This document shows, in pieces, positions 15,059-23,158 of a stretch of DNA of 25,302 nucleotides. Source of the DNA: an uncultured Eubacteriales bacterium (GTDB lineage: Bacteria > Bacillota > Clostridia > Christensenellales > QAND01); contig UREB01000004.1 in NCBI GenBank assembly GCA_900546685.1, positions 1 through 25,302 of the forward strand, in the 5' to 3' direction. Under the pieces are notes generated by a model. That model saw only the letters and a program-made list of their open reading frames with translations, did not search any database and had not been told where the DNA came from. Numbering within the stretch: position 1 is the first letter of the stretch; each line of letters starts with the position of its first letter. A program made the translations under genes and the position numbers.

Positions 15059-15894
15059 AAATCGTGATTGTGGGCTTGGGGGTGATCGGCGGCTCGTTTG
15101 CCCTGGCCCTAAAACAGGCGGGGTACGATGACGTGTACGGCGTGGATACCAATGCAGAGACGCTGGAAAAAGCGGAAAAAATGGGCATCATCCGCAAAGG
15201 ATGCAAGGAGGGGAAGGCATTTTTCCCGGAGGCGGATCTCATCATCCTGGCGATCTATCCCAAGCTTATCCGCGCGTTTGTGGAGCAAAACCAGGCGCTG
15301 TTCAAAAAAGGGTGCATTGTGACGGATACCACCGGCATCAAGCGCCCATTTATTCGCGAGATCACAGAGGCCCTGCCAGAGGGCGTGGAGTTTGTGTTTG
15401 GGCACCCCATGGCAGGGCGTGAGAAAAAGGGCATCGACTTTGCCAGCGCAGAGGTGTTCAAGGGCGCCAACTATCTGATTACCCCGACAGAGCGCAACAA
15501 AGAACAAAGCTTGGCCGTGATAGAATCGCTGGTAAAGCAGCTGGGATTTAAGCGGGTGCGCCGTATTACCCCAGAGCTGCACGATGAAATGATCGGCTAT
15601 ACCTCCCAGCTGCCGCACGCCATGGCGGTGGCGCTGATCAACAGCGACGAGGAAGGGCGGGATACCGGCAGCTTCATCGGGGACAGCTACCGAGACCTAA
15701 CACGCATTGCCAACATCAACGAGACGCTATGGAGCGAGCTGTTTTTGGGCAACAAGGAAAACCTGCTGGCGGCCATCGGGCGTTTTGAAGCGCAGCTGGA
15801 TCAGATCAAAGATGCCATCCAAGCGGACGATACCGACGCGCTGTGCCAGATGTTTCAAGCATCCACCCGGCGGCGCGAGCGGCTGGAGGGATAA
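15055..15894 (+). CDS. tyrA: Prephenate dehydrogenase
   Basis: A 279-aa NAD(P)-dependent oxidative decarboxylase taking prephenate toward tyrosine (4-hydroxyphenylpyruvate). The Rossmann motif is GLGVIGGS (7-14). The substrate motif GHPMAGREKKG holds His117, followed by TPELHDEMIGYTSQLPHAMAVAL. There is no C-terminal ACT domain, so Tyr feedback on this protein is not evident; control would come from the attenuator and the DAHP synthase domain. The start is ATG 15055, overlapping the dehydroquinase stop. Last gene of the operon, followed at once by a terminator. Confidence 0.94.
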   Translation: MKIVIVGLGVIGGSFALALKQAGYDDVYGVDTNAETLEKAEKMGIIRKGCKEGKAFFPEADLIILAIYPKLIRAFVEQNQALFKKGCIVTDTTGIKRPFIREITEALPEGVEFVFGHPMAGREKKGIDFASAEVFKGANYLITPTERNKEQSLAVIESLVKQLGFKRVRRITPELHDEMIGYTSQLPHAMAVALINSDEEGRDTGSFIGDSYRDLTRIANINETLWSELFLGNKENLLAAIGRFEAQLDQIKDAIQADDTDALCQMFQASTRRRERLEG

Positions 15895-15918
15895 AAAAGG
15901 ACACGCGCGTCCTTTTTT
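15893..15918 (+). terminator. Terminator of the aro operon
   Basis: AAAAAAGGAC (15893-15902) pairs with GTCCTTTTTT (15909-15918), loop ACGCGC. The hairpin overlaps the tyrA stop codon. Confidence 0.9.
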
Positions 15919-15921
15919 CTT

Positions 15922-15948
15922 TTGTTGGCGGTGCATCGGCGGTATACT
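15922..15948 (+). promoter_or_regulatory. Weak candidate promoter of the sirtuin gene
   Basis: A good TATACT at 15943-15948; the only -35 candidate is TTGTTG (15922-15927) with a short 15-base spacer. Position between the aro terminator and the sirtuin start supports it. Confidence 0.4.
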
Positions 15949-15969
15949 AGAAGTAGGAGGCGGTATTTT

Positions 15970-16689
15970 ATGCAAGAGATCCAAACGCTGCAATCCTGGA
16001 TCAGGGATTCGCAGAACATCGTATTTTTCGGCGGGGCCGGGGTATCGACGGAAAGCAACATCCCGGATTTTCGCAGCCAGGACGGATTGTATCATCAATC
16101 TTACCAATATCCGCCCGAAACCATTTTGAGCCATAGGTTTTTTATGCAGCAGACGGAGGAGTTTTTCCGTTTTTATCGGGAGAAGATGCTGTATTTGCAG
16201 GCGCAGCCGAACCAGGCGCATTTGCAGCTGGCCAAATGGGAACGCGAAGGCAAAATAAAGGGTGTGATTACGCAGAACATCGATGGGCTGCACCAAAAGG
16301 CGGGCAGCCGCCATGTGGTGGAGCTGCACGGTTCTGTGCTGCGTAACCATTGTATGCAATGCGGCAAAGCGTATACGGCAGAGGAGATGGCCCAAAGCCG
16401 AGGCGTGCCGCGATGCGTGTGTGGAGGCGTCATCAAACCAGACGTTGTGCTGTACGAGGAATCGCTCAACGGTGCGGACATCGAGGAGGCGGTGCGGCTG
16501 ATAGAAAATGCAGAGGTGCTAATCGTGGGCGGCACATCGCTGGCAGTGTACCCGGCGGCGGGGCTGATCGACTATTACAGAGGGGATCGGCTGGTGCTCA
16601 TCAACCGCGACGCAACGCCATACGACAGGAGGGCAAACCTGCTGATTCAGGAGAAGATCGGCTGGGTACTGGGGCAAATCGACGCATAA
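15970..16689 (+). CDS. Sirtuin, NAD-dependent protein deacylase
   Basis: A 239-aa Sir2-family enzyme that removes acyl groups from lysines using NAD. Motifs are GGAGVSTESNIPDFRS (21-36, where Asn30 replaces the usual Gly of SGIPDFRS), TQNIDGLHQKAGS (101-113), the catalytic His120 in ELHGS, a zinc site of Cys128, Cys131, Cys149 and Cys151, KPDVVLYEE and GGTSLAVYPAAG. The start is ATG 15970, 9 bases after AGGAGG (15955-15960). It stands alone between two terminators. Acyl specificity cannot be read from the sequence with certainty. Confidence 0.94.
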   Translation: MQEIQTLQSWIRDSQNIVFFGGAGVSTESNIPDFRSQDGLYHQSYQYPPETILSHRFFMQQTEEFFRFYREKMLYLQAQPNQAHLQLAKWEREGKIKGVITQNIDGLHQKAGSRHVVELHGSVLRNHCMQCGKAYTAEEMAQSRGVPRCVCGGVIKPDVVLYEESLNGADIEEAVRLIENAEVLIVGGTSLAVYPAAGLIDYYRGDRLVLINRDATPYDRRANLLIQEKIGWVLGQIDA

Positions 16690-16715
16690 AAAAGCGCCCG
16701 GTTCGGGCGCTTTTT
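16688..16715. terminator. Bidirectional terminator between the sirtuin and ClC genes
   Basis: GCGCCCG (16694-16700) and CGGGCGC (16704-16710) with loop GTT, flanked by A6 and T5. It serves the converging sirtuin (+) and ClC (-) genes. Confidence 0.93.
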
Positions 16716-16723
16716 GCATGGAT

Positions 16724-18268
16724 TTATTGCTCTAAAGCTGGCGCAAGCTGCTCTCGCAGATGCGCTTCGTCCCCGCTTTTGCAGAGAAAGGTAAGCGTAT
16801 CGCCGGGCAAAAGCACAAGATCGCCGTGGGGAATCAGGGTTTCGCGCCCGCGCTCTACATTGGTGATGAGGCAGTCCTTGGGCCAATGTACCTGGGCGAT
16901 GCGTTTTTGGCTGACAAAGCTGCCGTAGTGCACAGGCAGATCCAGGAAAATGCGCTCTCCGGGCTGCGCGACGCTTTGCTGAGAGGGATGGAGGTTTTCC
17001 AACAGCGATTCATACACCGGCTTGCTGCGGCATAGATCGGCGACAAGATATGCGCAGATGGAAACCAGCGACAGGCTGAGCAGCTGGGTCAAAGAGCCGG
17101 ACATTTCCACGATGAGGATGATGCCGGTGAGCGGGGCGCGCACGATGGCGGTAAACATCCCCGCCATGCCCAGCAGCATGAAATTGACGGCATAGGCACC
17201 CGGTACAACGCCGAGATGGATGGCCAGCTGCCCAAACAGCGCACCGGAAAGCGAGCCCAGCACGAGCAGCGGGAAGAAGATGCCGCCCGGCGCGCCGCTG
17301 CCGTAGCTGATCATGGAAAAGACAAATTTGCCGACAAGCAAAATGACGATGAGCCCCAGGGTATATTGGCCGTGCAGCAGAGATTCGATCATGCCGTGGC
17401 CGCCGCCCAGCACCTGCGGCAAAAACAGCCCGAACAGACCGGCGAAGGCAAAGGGGATCATCATTTTCACAGGCTGCGAAAGGGACAGCTTTGCATAGAG
17501 ACGCTGGCTGAAGAGCAGCGTTTTGTTATAAAAAGCGCCGAACAGGCCTAGCGCCGCGCCAAAGGCGATGAGAAGCAGATAGTAGGAAAGGGGCAAAAGC
17601 TGCACGGGCGCCACGGCAAAGGTGCTGCCCATGCCGAAAAACAGCTTGGACACCACATCGGCGGTAATGGCGGCCGCCATGGCGCTGAGCAACACCTTGG
17701 GGTTAAAGTTGCGGTGCACCTCCTCCAAGGCAAACAATACGCCGGCCAGCGGCGCGTTGAAAGCGGCGGCCAGGCCGGCGCAGGCGCCGCAGGTGATGAG
17801 ATATTTTTCCTCGGTACGGTTGCGGCCCTGAAGCTGTGCAGCCCCTTTGCCGCAGCATGCCCCCAGGAGGATAGAGGGGCCTTCGCGCCCCAGGGACAGG
17901 CCGCCCAAGATGGATAAACAGCCCCCGATGAATTTTTGCACAAGCACCTTCCACCAGCTGAAATCAAAATACCCCAACAGCTGGCCCTCGACCTGTGGGA
18001 TGCCGCTGCCCTTGATCATGGGTTCTTTTTTCGCCATGCAGCCGACAACAAGGCCGAGGCACAGAAGACCGGCAAACAACAAAACGATGCGCCAGGGGCT
18101 CTGCGCCCAGCCGAAGAAGAACCGGCAGATCGATTCCCCGTAGGATAACGCAAAGCGGTAGGCTACGGACACAAGCCCGGCCACAGCGCCAATCACAATG
18201 GCCTGCAGGACAAGCCGGTAACGGTATTTTTGCGCCAAAAGCGCCCGAAGCGGTTGACGAGATCTCAT
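16724..18268 (-). CDS. ClC-family chloride/proton antiporter with C-terminal TrkA_C-like domain
   Basis: A 514-aa inner-membrane protein with many hydrophobic helices to about residue 425. The ClC anion-path motifs are GSGIPQVE (87-94), GREGP (127-131) with gating Glu129, and GSGAPGGIFFP. Glu183 in ALEEVHRNF matches the proton glutamate (E203) of E. coli ClC-ec1, which favours a Cl-/H+ exchanger over a channel. The last roughly 85 residues resemble a cytoplasmic TrkA_C (RCK-C) domain rather than CBS domains. The probable role is acid tolerance or anion homeostasis. The minus-strand start at 18268 follows a GGAAAGGG ribosome-binding site. Confidence 0.93.
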   Translation of the reverse strand: MRSRQPLRALLAQKYRYRLVLQAIVIGAVAGLVSVAYRFALSYGESICRFFFGWAQSPWRIVLLFAGLLCLGLVVGCMAKKEPMIKGSGIPQVEGQLLGYFDFSWWKVLVQKFIGGCLSILGGLSLGREGPSILLGACCGKGAAQLQGRNRTEEKYLITCGACAGLAAAFNAPLAGVLFALEEVHRNFNPKVLLSAMAAAITADVVSKLFFGMGSTFAVAPVQLLPLSYYLLLIAFGAALGLFGAFYNKTLLFSQRLYAKLSLSQPVKMMIPFAFAGLFGLFLPQVLGGGHGMIESLLHGQYTLGLIVILLVGKFVFSMISYGSGAPGGIFFPLLVLGSLSGALFGQLAIHLGVVPGAYAVNFMLLGMAGMFTAIVRAPLTGIILIVEMSGSLTQLLSLSLVSICAYLVADLCRSKPVYESLLENLHPSQQSVAQPGERIFLDLPVHYGSFVSQKRIAQVHWPKDCLITNVERGRETLIPHGDLVLLPGDTLTFLCKSGDEAHLREQLAPALEQ

Positions 18269-18303
18269 AAAAAGCGCCCTTTCCAGCAGAAGTTTTACGG
18301 TTT

Positions 18304-18333
18304 AGTATAGCGCCGCATCGGTGGGTGGCGCAA
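18304..18333 (-). promoter_or_regulatory. Candidate promoter of the ClC gene
   Basis: Minus-strand TATACT (18304-18309) with TTGCGC (18328-18333) 18 bases upstream. It lies between the upstream terminator and the ClC start. Confidence 0.5.
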
Positions 18334-18346
18334 TGGGCAGGCATAC

Positions 18347-18374
18347 AAAAAGGAGCGGTTGACCGCTCCTTTTT
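18347..18374 (-). terminator. Terminator after the cytidylate-kinase-like gene
   Basis: AAAAAGGAGCGGT (18347-18359) pairs perfectly with ACCGCTCCTTTTT (18362-18374). On the minus strand it ends in a T-run, separating this gene from ClC. Confidence 0.9.
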
Positions 18375-18392
18375 GAGAAGAACTGCCGTTGG

Positions 18393-19007
18393 TTAGTCGT
18401 GATGGCTCAGCTTCATATCCACAAACGAGAGAATTAGGTCGGTGCAAGCCTCTAGGCCGATGCTGTCGCTGTATACGGAAAGGTCATAGTTTTCCGCGCG
18501 ACCCCATTTTTTCTCCGAATAGTAGCGGTAATAGGTGGCGCGCTGCTTATCGATTTTATTGATCTCGTCTCCTGCTTTGACGGGGGAAAGCCCGTATTGC
18601 TCGGTAGCGCGCTTGATACGGCTGGTCAAATCGGAATGGATAAAGACGTTGACGCAGTCTTTTCGATCGCGCAGCACATAATCGGCGCAGCGCCCAACAA
18701 TCACGCAGCTGCCTTGGTCTGCAACCTTGCGGATGACGCTGGCCTGCGCCAAAAAGATCTTATCGTTCAAAGGCAGATCCTGCATGGCGGTGCTGTTGCC
18801 AAACAGGGAAAGGTTATAGAACCAATTGCTATTGTGCTGTTCGCCGAGGTTTTCAAACAGCTCGGCTTCATAGCCGCTTTCCTTGGCGGCTATCTCGATG
18901 AGCGCGCGGTCGTAAAACGGAACGCCCAGCTTTTCCGAAAGCCGCTGCGCGATCAAACGCCCGCCGCTGCCATACTGCCTGGAAATGGTGATGATTTTTT
19001 TACTCAT
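18393..19007 (-). CDS. Cytidylate kinase-like family protein
   Basis: A 204-aa P-loop-fold protein starting MSKKIITISRQYGSGG. The phosphate-binding loop is the variant RQYGSGGR rather than GxxxxGK(S/T), as is usual for the Cytidylate_kin2 family. YDRALIEIA and VGRCADYVL are also typical. Family members are widespread in Clostridia, but their substrate is not established; true CMP kinase activity should not be assumed. The start is taken at 19007 because it matches family N-termini; an in-frame ATG at 19031 would add eight residues. Single gene with its own promoter and terminator. Confidence 0.88.
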   Translation of the reverse strand: MSKKIITISRQYGSGGRLIAQRLSEKLGVPFYDRALIEIAAKESGYEAELFENLGEQHNSNWFYNLSLFGNSTAMQDLPLNDKIFLAQASVIRKVADQGSCVIVGRCADYVLRDRKDCVNVFIHSDLTSRIKRATEQYGLSPVKAGDEINKIDKQRATYYRYYSEKKWGRAENYDLSVYSDSIGLEACTDLILSFVDMKLSHHD

Positions 19008-19069
19008 GATGAGAGAATCCCTCGCTTTCATACGCCTGCGATTGCAAAGCTTTTCCCTACTTTATTTAC

Positions 19070-19098
19070 ATTATGAATCGTTTATGATAACATGTCAA
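19070..19098 (-). promoter_or_regulatory. Promoter of the cytidylate-kinase-like gene
   Basis: Minus-strand TTGACA (19093-19098), 17-base spacer, CATAAT (19070-19075). Close to consensus. Confidence 0.78.
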
Positions 19099-19282
19099 AT
19101 AACCGTATTGGACAAAAGCATACAAACCCCGCGTCTAAAAACGGCGGGAAACGGGCTGATTGTAAACTCCCCTGTCCTTGGAATTCCAGGTGTACAAGAG
19201 GGGTTTATTCAATTTTGTTTTGAAAACAGCGGCGCAAACAGGCGCGGCCGGGGGATCGAAACGGGGCTAGGGAGGAAAGAAT
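19099..19282 (+). promoter_or_regulatory. Structured leader of the MATE gene
   Basis: This gene-free stretch can fold. A first hairpin pairs CCCGC (19128-19132) with GCGGG (19144-19148). A second pairs TAAA plus CCCCT (19163-19166, 19169-19173) with AGGGG plus TTTA (19199-19207) and encloses the palindrome TGGAATTCCA (19179-19188). No T-run follows either stem. I could not find a convincing plus-strand promoter and do not recognise a known riboswitch. It may be a regulatory leader or operator region for the exporter. Confidence 0.4.
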
Positions 19283-20695
19283 TTGGAAGGAACGAGAAAA
19301 GAAAACAAGATGGGCGTGATGCCTGTAGGCAAGTTGTTGGTGAATATGTCGCTTCCCATCATGATTTCGATGTTTGTACAGGCCTTGTACAACGTGGTGG
19401 ACAGCATCTTTGTTGCGCAGATTGGCGAGCAGGCGCTGGCGGCGGTATCGCTGGCATTCCCGGTGCAGACGCTGATGATCGCGGTATCGGTGGGCACGGG
19501 CGTCGGCATCAATTCGCTTTTGAGCCGCCGGCTGGGCGAAAAGCGGTATGAGGACGCCAATGCGGCGGCCACCAACGGCGTATTTTTATGCGTGGTAAGC
19601 TCTTTGGCGTTTGCGCTGTTTGGCCTGTTTTTTTCGGAGATGTTTTTCCGCGCGTTTACAGCCGATGAGACCATCATTGAAATGGGCAAGCAATACCTGG
19701 GCATCTGTACGGTTTTCAGCATCGGCGTATTCGTGCAGGTGGCGATGGAACGCATTTTGCAGGCCACGGGCATTACCATTTACAACATGCTGATGCAGGG
19801 CGCAGGCGCCATTACCAACATCATCCTGGATCCTATTTTTATTTTTGGATGGTTCGGCCTGCCGGCCATGGGCGTAGCGGGCGCGGCGATTGCAACCGTT
19901 GTTGGCCAGATTGTGGCGATGGGCCTGGGCATCTATTTTAACCATAAGAAAAACCATGAGGTATCCATGAGCTTTAAGGGGTTTCGGCTCAATGGACGCA
20001 TCATCGGCGAAATTTATAAGGTGGGCGTGCCGTCCATCGTGATGCAGGCCATCGGCTCTGTGATGAACATCGGTATGAACAAGATCTTGATGTCGTTTAC
20101 GGCAACGGCGGTCAACGTATTTGGCGTATATTTTAAACTGCAGAGCTTTATCTTCATGCCGGTATTCGGCCTGACAAACGGAATGATTCCCATTGTGGGA
20201 TACAACTTTGGGGCCAGAAAACCAAAGAGGATCAAAGGAACGATCCGATACAGCATTATCTTCGCCTTGGCAATCATGGCGGTAGGACTGCTGTTGTTCC
20301 AGCTGTTCCCACAGGTATTTTTGAAAATGTTCAACGCTTCGGCGGATATGATGAGCATGGGTTCGATTGCGTTGAGGGCCATCAGCGTCAGCTTCCTGTT
20401 TGCGGCAGTGGGCATTGTTATGTCCTCGGTTTTCCAGGCGATTGGCAACGGCTTGTTGAGCATGATCCTTTCCATTGCGCGCCAGGTGGGCGTGCTGCTG
20501 CCGGTAGCGTATTTGTTTGCTCATACCATCGGCGTGAATGCGGTATGGTGGGCGTTTCCGATTGCAGAGGTCGTGGCGTTTGTCGTGTGCCTGATCATGT
20601 ACCGATTCGTGGACCGCAAGTATTTCAAAAACCTGGAAAAGGGACAAGTGCTGGAAAATTTGGAAGGCATGGAGCCTGTAGAGCCGGCGGTATAA
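19283..20695 (+). CDS. MATE-family multidrug/metabolite exporter
   Basis: A 470-aa polytopic membrane protein of normal MATE length (about 12 helices). It begins MEGTRKENKMGVMPVGKLLVNMSLP and continues PIMISMFVQALYNVVDSIFVAQIGEQALAAVSLAFP, the classic N-terminal MATE signature. It would export cationic drugs or metabolites using a Na+ or H+ gradient. The start is TTG 19283, chosen because GGGAGG (19270-19275) lies 7 bases upstream and family members share the ENKMGxMPVGKLL start; the first ATG (19310) has no ribosome-binding site. Exonuclease III follows after 14 bases. Substrate unknown. Confidence 0.93.
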   Translation: MEGTRKENKMGVMPVGKLLVNMSLPIMISMFVQALYNVVDSIFVAQIGEQALAAVSLAFPVQTLMIAVSVGTGVGINSLLSRRLGEKRYEDANAAATNGVFLCVVSSLAFALFGLFFSEMFFRAFTADETIIEMGKQYLGICTVFSIGVFVQVAMERILQATGITIYNMLMQGAGAITNIILDPIFIFGWFGLPAMGVAGAAIATVVGQIVAMGLGIYFNHKKNHEVSMSFKGFRLNGRIIGEIYKVGVPSIVMQAIGSVMNIGMNKILMSFTATAVNVFGVYFKLQSFIFMPVFGLTNGMIPIVGYNFGARKPKRIKGTIRYSIIFALAIMAVGLLLFQLFPQVFLKMFNASADMMSMGSIALRAISVSFLFAAVGIVMSSVFQAIGNGLLSMILSIARQVGVLLPVAYLFAHTIGVNAVWWAFPIAEVVAFVVCLIMYRFVDRKYFKNLEKGQVLENLEGMEPVEPAV

Positions 20696-20709
20696 AAAAG
20701 GAGGATGCG

Positions 20710-21468
20710 ATGCAAAAGCTGATTTCTTGGAACGTCAATGGGCTAAGAGCCTGTATGACAAAAGGATTTTTGGAGTTTTTCCGAGACCAGCAGGCGGATG
20801 TGTTCTGCATACAGGAAACCAAAATGCAGCAAGGCCAGGCAGAGGTGCCGCTGGAAGGTTATCATCAATACTGGAACAGCGCGGAGAAAAAGGGATATTC
20901 CGGCACGGCGGTATTTTGCAAGGAAGAGCCGCTTTCGGTTTCCTATGATCTGCACAAACCGGAGCACACCGGCGAGGGGCGCGCCATTACGCTGGAGTTT
21001 GATGCGTATTACCTGGTAAACGTATATGTGCCCAATGCGCAAAACGAATTGAAGCGCATTGAGTACCGCATGCAGTGGGAAGATGATTTTCGTGAGTATG
21101 TCTGCATGTTGGATCAGAAAAAACCGGTGATCATTTGTGGGGATATGAATGTTGCCCATGAGGAAATCGACCTAAAAAACCCAAAAACCAACCGCGGCAA
21201 TGCGGGCTTTTCCGATCAGGAACGCGGGAAGATGACAGAGCTGCTTTCGGCCGGGTTTGTCGATACCTACCGTTACCTGTACCCCGACAAAGAAGGCGTA
21301 TATTCCTGGTGGAGCTACCGCTTTAAGGCCAGGCAGAACAACGCGGGATGGCGCATCGATTATTTTTTGGTATCGGAGCGGTTGAAAGATCAGATCAACG
21401 ACAGCATCATCCATACCCAGCAGTTGGGAAGCGATCACTGCCCGGTAGAGTTGCAGCTCAATGAATAA
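20710..21468 (+). CDS. xth: Exodeoxyribonuclease III (AP endonuclease)
   Basis: A 252-aa EEP-fold nuclease that nicks at abasic sites in base-excision repair. Catalytic residues are visible: Asn8-Asn10 region (SWNVNGLRA), Glu36 (IQETKMQ), Asp145 and Asn147 (CGDMNVAHEEIDLKNP), Asp217 (GWRIDYFLVSERL) and His243 (GSDHCPVEL). Length is normal. The start is ATG 20710, 5 bases after AGGAGG (20699-20704). It lies directly behind the MATE gene and is probably cotranscribed with it, an unrelated pairing by function. Confidence 0.96.
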   Translation: MQKLISWNVNGLRACMTKGFLEFFRDQQADVFCIQETKMQQGQAEVPLEGYHQYWNSAEKKGYSGTAVFCKEEPLSVSYDLHKPEHTGEGRAITLEFDAYYLVNVYVPNAQNELKRIEYRMQWEDDFREYVCMLDQKKPVIICGDMNVAHEEIDLKNPKTNRGNAGFSDQERGKMTELLSAGFVDTYRYLYPDKEGVYSWWSYRFKARQNNAGWRIDYFLVSERLKDQINDSIIHTQQLGSDHCPVELQLNE

Positions 21469-21490
21469 AAAAGGCCATTGGCCTTTTTTT
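21467..21490 (+). terminator. Terminator after exonuclease III
   Basis: AAAAAAGGCC (21467-21476) pairs with GGCC plus T7 (21480-21490), loop ATT. It directly follows the stop codon. Confidence 0.9.
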
Positions 21491-22093
21491 ATTTCTCAAA
21501 GAAAACGCAATAATAGAATATGCCAGGAAACGGGAAAAGCGGGGCAGGCGGCAAGAATCAATGGGAACCTCCTTATACGCTTGGTTTGTAGAGGTGCATA
21601 AATATTCCTTATAAAAGATAAATTGTTATGATTTCAAAATCACATTTGCCACGTTTGCCGATGGAAATATTTTTGTAAGAGTGGGGGAACATCATACATT
21701 TATAATGAGGATAAACAAGTGCTTTGTAAGGACGCTCTTCCAAGCGAGAGCGCACTGCAACGGGGCATTTGATTTTATCGGGCAAAAGTATGCCAGACAA
21801 TCCCTATTCTGCAGAAATATTTTCTCAAAACGGTTTGCTGGTTTCTTCAATGCGGGGATAATTTTTTCAACGGACAAGGGGGAGGACAATAAATCCGTCT
21901 GTGGATCATCTCGTCTTGAAGAAGACATCCTATGTATAGCAGACAATCGAGCACAGGAACAAGGGATGAATATTTTCTGAATGAATATTTGATTTTTTGG
22001 AATTTTATGTGCTCAAGAGCTTTTTTTGTGATATAGTATATGAGGAAATCGTTCGTATCATGCAATGATCATTATGATGAGGAGGGTATCATT
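21491..22093. other. AT-richer stretch of about 600 bases without a convincing gene
   Basis: The sequence is visibly richer in A and T than its surroundings. Short frames exist (plus 21681-21980, 99 codons from GTG; minus 21692-21946, 84 codons) but have no ribosome-binding site or recognisable motif. Structures seen: a hairpin CGCTCT (21733-21738) with AGAGCG (21747-21752), a direct repeat ATGAATATTT at 21966 and 21981, and a -10-like TATAAT near 21700. Just before the DUF3830 gene, TATAGT (22032-22037) is a possible -10 with no good -35, and an ATCAT/ATGAT-rich segment (22058-22080) may be an operator. It could hold a small RNA or decayed coding sequence; nothing is certain. Confidence 0.5.
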
Positions 22094-22486
22094 TTGGAAA
22101 AACTCAAGATCACTGTAGGCGGCAAAGAATTTTATGCAAAATTGCTGCAGGATAAGGCACCGAAGACCATTGCGCAAATGAAAGAGTATGGCCCGATCCA
22201 TACCGTCATGCATGCGGCAAAGGTTGTAAACGAAGAAGTGATGTGCCCCGCTCCGTATTTCTACGAAGCAAAGGAAAATCCTGTCTTTGATCAGGATCCG
22301 GGCAATGTATGCTTCTATGCACAAAAGCATACGATCGCGATCTTCTTTGGCGACGTAATCCCGGTAGCAGATTGTCCGAACTTTGCGAAAATCGAAGAAG
22401 ACTCATTGCCGGACTTCCAAGAAGTTGCTCGTACAGCCTGGAAGAACCAAGGACAACCGATCACGTTTGAAGTAGTGAATGTGTAA
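22094..22486 (+). CDS. DUF3830 family protein (cyclophilin-like fold)
   Basis: A 130-aa soluble protein beginning MEKLKITVGGKEFYAKLLQDKAPKT, the usual opening of DUF3830, and continuing with DPGNVCFYAQKHTIAIFFGDV, which corresponds to the family's conserved middle (placing of the family is by eye). DUF3830 has a cyclophilin-like barrel; its biochemical role is not established and prolyl isomerase activity is not implied. The start is TTG 22094, with GGAGGG (22081-22086) 7 bases upstream. The ATG at 22040 in the same frame lies in the candidate promoter and adds an unrelated peptide. It forms a two-gene unit with the next gene, 20 bases downstream. AT-richer than neighbours. Confidence 0.8.
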   Translation: MEKLKITVGGKEFYAKLLQDKAPKTIAQMKEYGPIHTVMHAAKVVNEEVMCPAPYFYEAKENPVFDQDPGNVCFYAQKHTIAIFFGDVIPVADCPNFAKIEEDSLPDFQEVARTAWKNQGQPITFEVVNV

Positions 22487-22506
22487 GGGAAAAGGAGAGA
22501 ACGACC

Positions 22507-22968
22507 ATGGTAAAAGCAGTAATGAAAGAAATCGACGATAGCTTTGCAAAGCTGTGGAATACGAAACCCGCTGAGATAGACAATATCTTCAAAAGAAATG
22601 CGAAAAACGGAAAGCATTTTTCAGTATGGGTTGGCGCATATCAGGAAATCGAAGTCGTTTGCAGAAACGCTTATAACTTTGTGGCTTGGGGCCAGGCGGA
22701 AAAGGGCGATTTGGAGACCTACAAACAAATTGCCAGCGATAGCATCAAAGCAAATGCAGGTGCTTTCCGCGTTTCCTTCGGAATGGGCGAATTTGCTGAT
22801 CTGTTGCAGAAAGTCGGCGATGCGTACTTGGAATGCAAAGATTATGCTGAATTGGTAGAGCTGTCCAAAAAGATCCATCTGTATGGATCCAGAATGTTCT
22901 ACTGGTTGGATAGCATGATTCCGTGGGCAAAGATTTCCGAAAACTTTAATTCCATTATGAATCTGTAA
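22507..22968 (+). CDS. Uncharacterised 153-aa protein paired with DUF3830
   Basis: I do not recognise this protein. It is predicted soluble and mostly helical, rich in Lys/Glu, with no signal peptide or membrane segment. Aromatic-rich patches stand out (KHFSVWVGAYQEIEVV, YNFVAWGQ, YGSRMFYWLDSMIPW), and three Cys are spread without a CxxC motif. A good AAAAGGAG ribosome-binding site precedes ATG 22507. The short gap to the DUF3830 gene and the shared terminator at 23002 indicate one transcript, so the two probably act together. Possible roles include a partner subunit of the DUF3830 barrel; that is inference only. Confidence 0.8.
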   Translation: MVKAVMKEIDDSFAKLWNTKPAEIDNIFKRNAKNGKHFSVWVGAYQEIEVVCRNAYNFVAWGQAEKGDLETYKQIASDSIKANAGAFRVSFGMGEFADLLQKVGDAYLECKDYAELVELSKKIHLYGSRMFYWLDSMIPWAKISENFNSIMNL

Positions 22969-23001
22969 GGAAATCCTACCTCTATGATACAATGAAGATT
23001 C

Positions 23002-23040
23002 AATCAGCCTTGTCTTTGATTTGACAGGGCTGATTTTTTT
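23002..23040 (+). terminator. Terminator of the DUF3830 unit
   Basis: The arm AATCAGCCTTGTC (23002-23014) pairs with GACAGGGCTGATT (23023-23035) with one G-U, followed by further T residues to 23040. Confidence 0.92.
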
Positions 23041-23158
23041 ATGGATTGCAAAAGCGGTGAATGGCTGAAAATGCTGCGCAGGAGGCCATGGAAAACCGAT
23101 GCGAAATCCAATTTTACACAAAAAAATGAAATTTCCTCTAGCCTAATTGGAAAATGTA

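Noticed and set aside
19099..19282. Known guanidine or preQ1-type riboswitch before the MATE gene
   Set aside because: I could not find the conserved core bases of those classes; left as an unassigned structured leader.
21681..21980. 99-codon GTG-initiated plus-strand frame in the AT-rich gap
   Set aside because: No ribosome-binding site, no recognisable motif, competing frames on the other strand; kept only as part of the gap description.
23088..23129. 13-codon ORF behind AGGAGG
   Set aside because: The ribosome-binding site is only two bases from the ATG, and the peptide has no suggestive composition or position.
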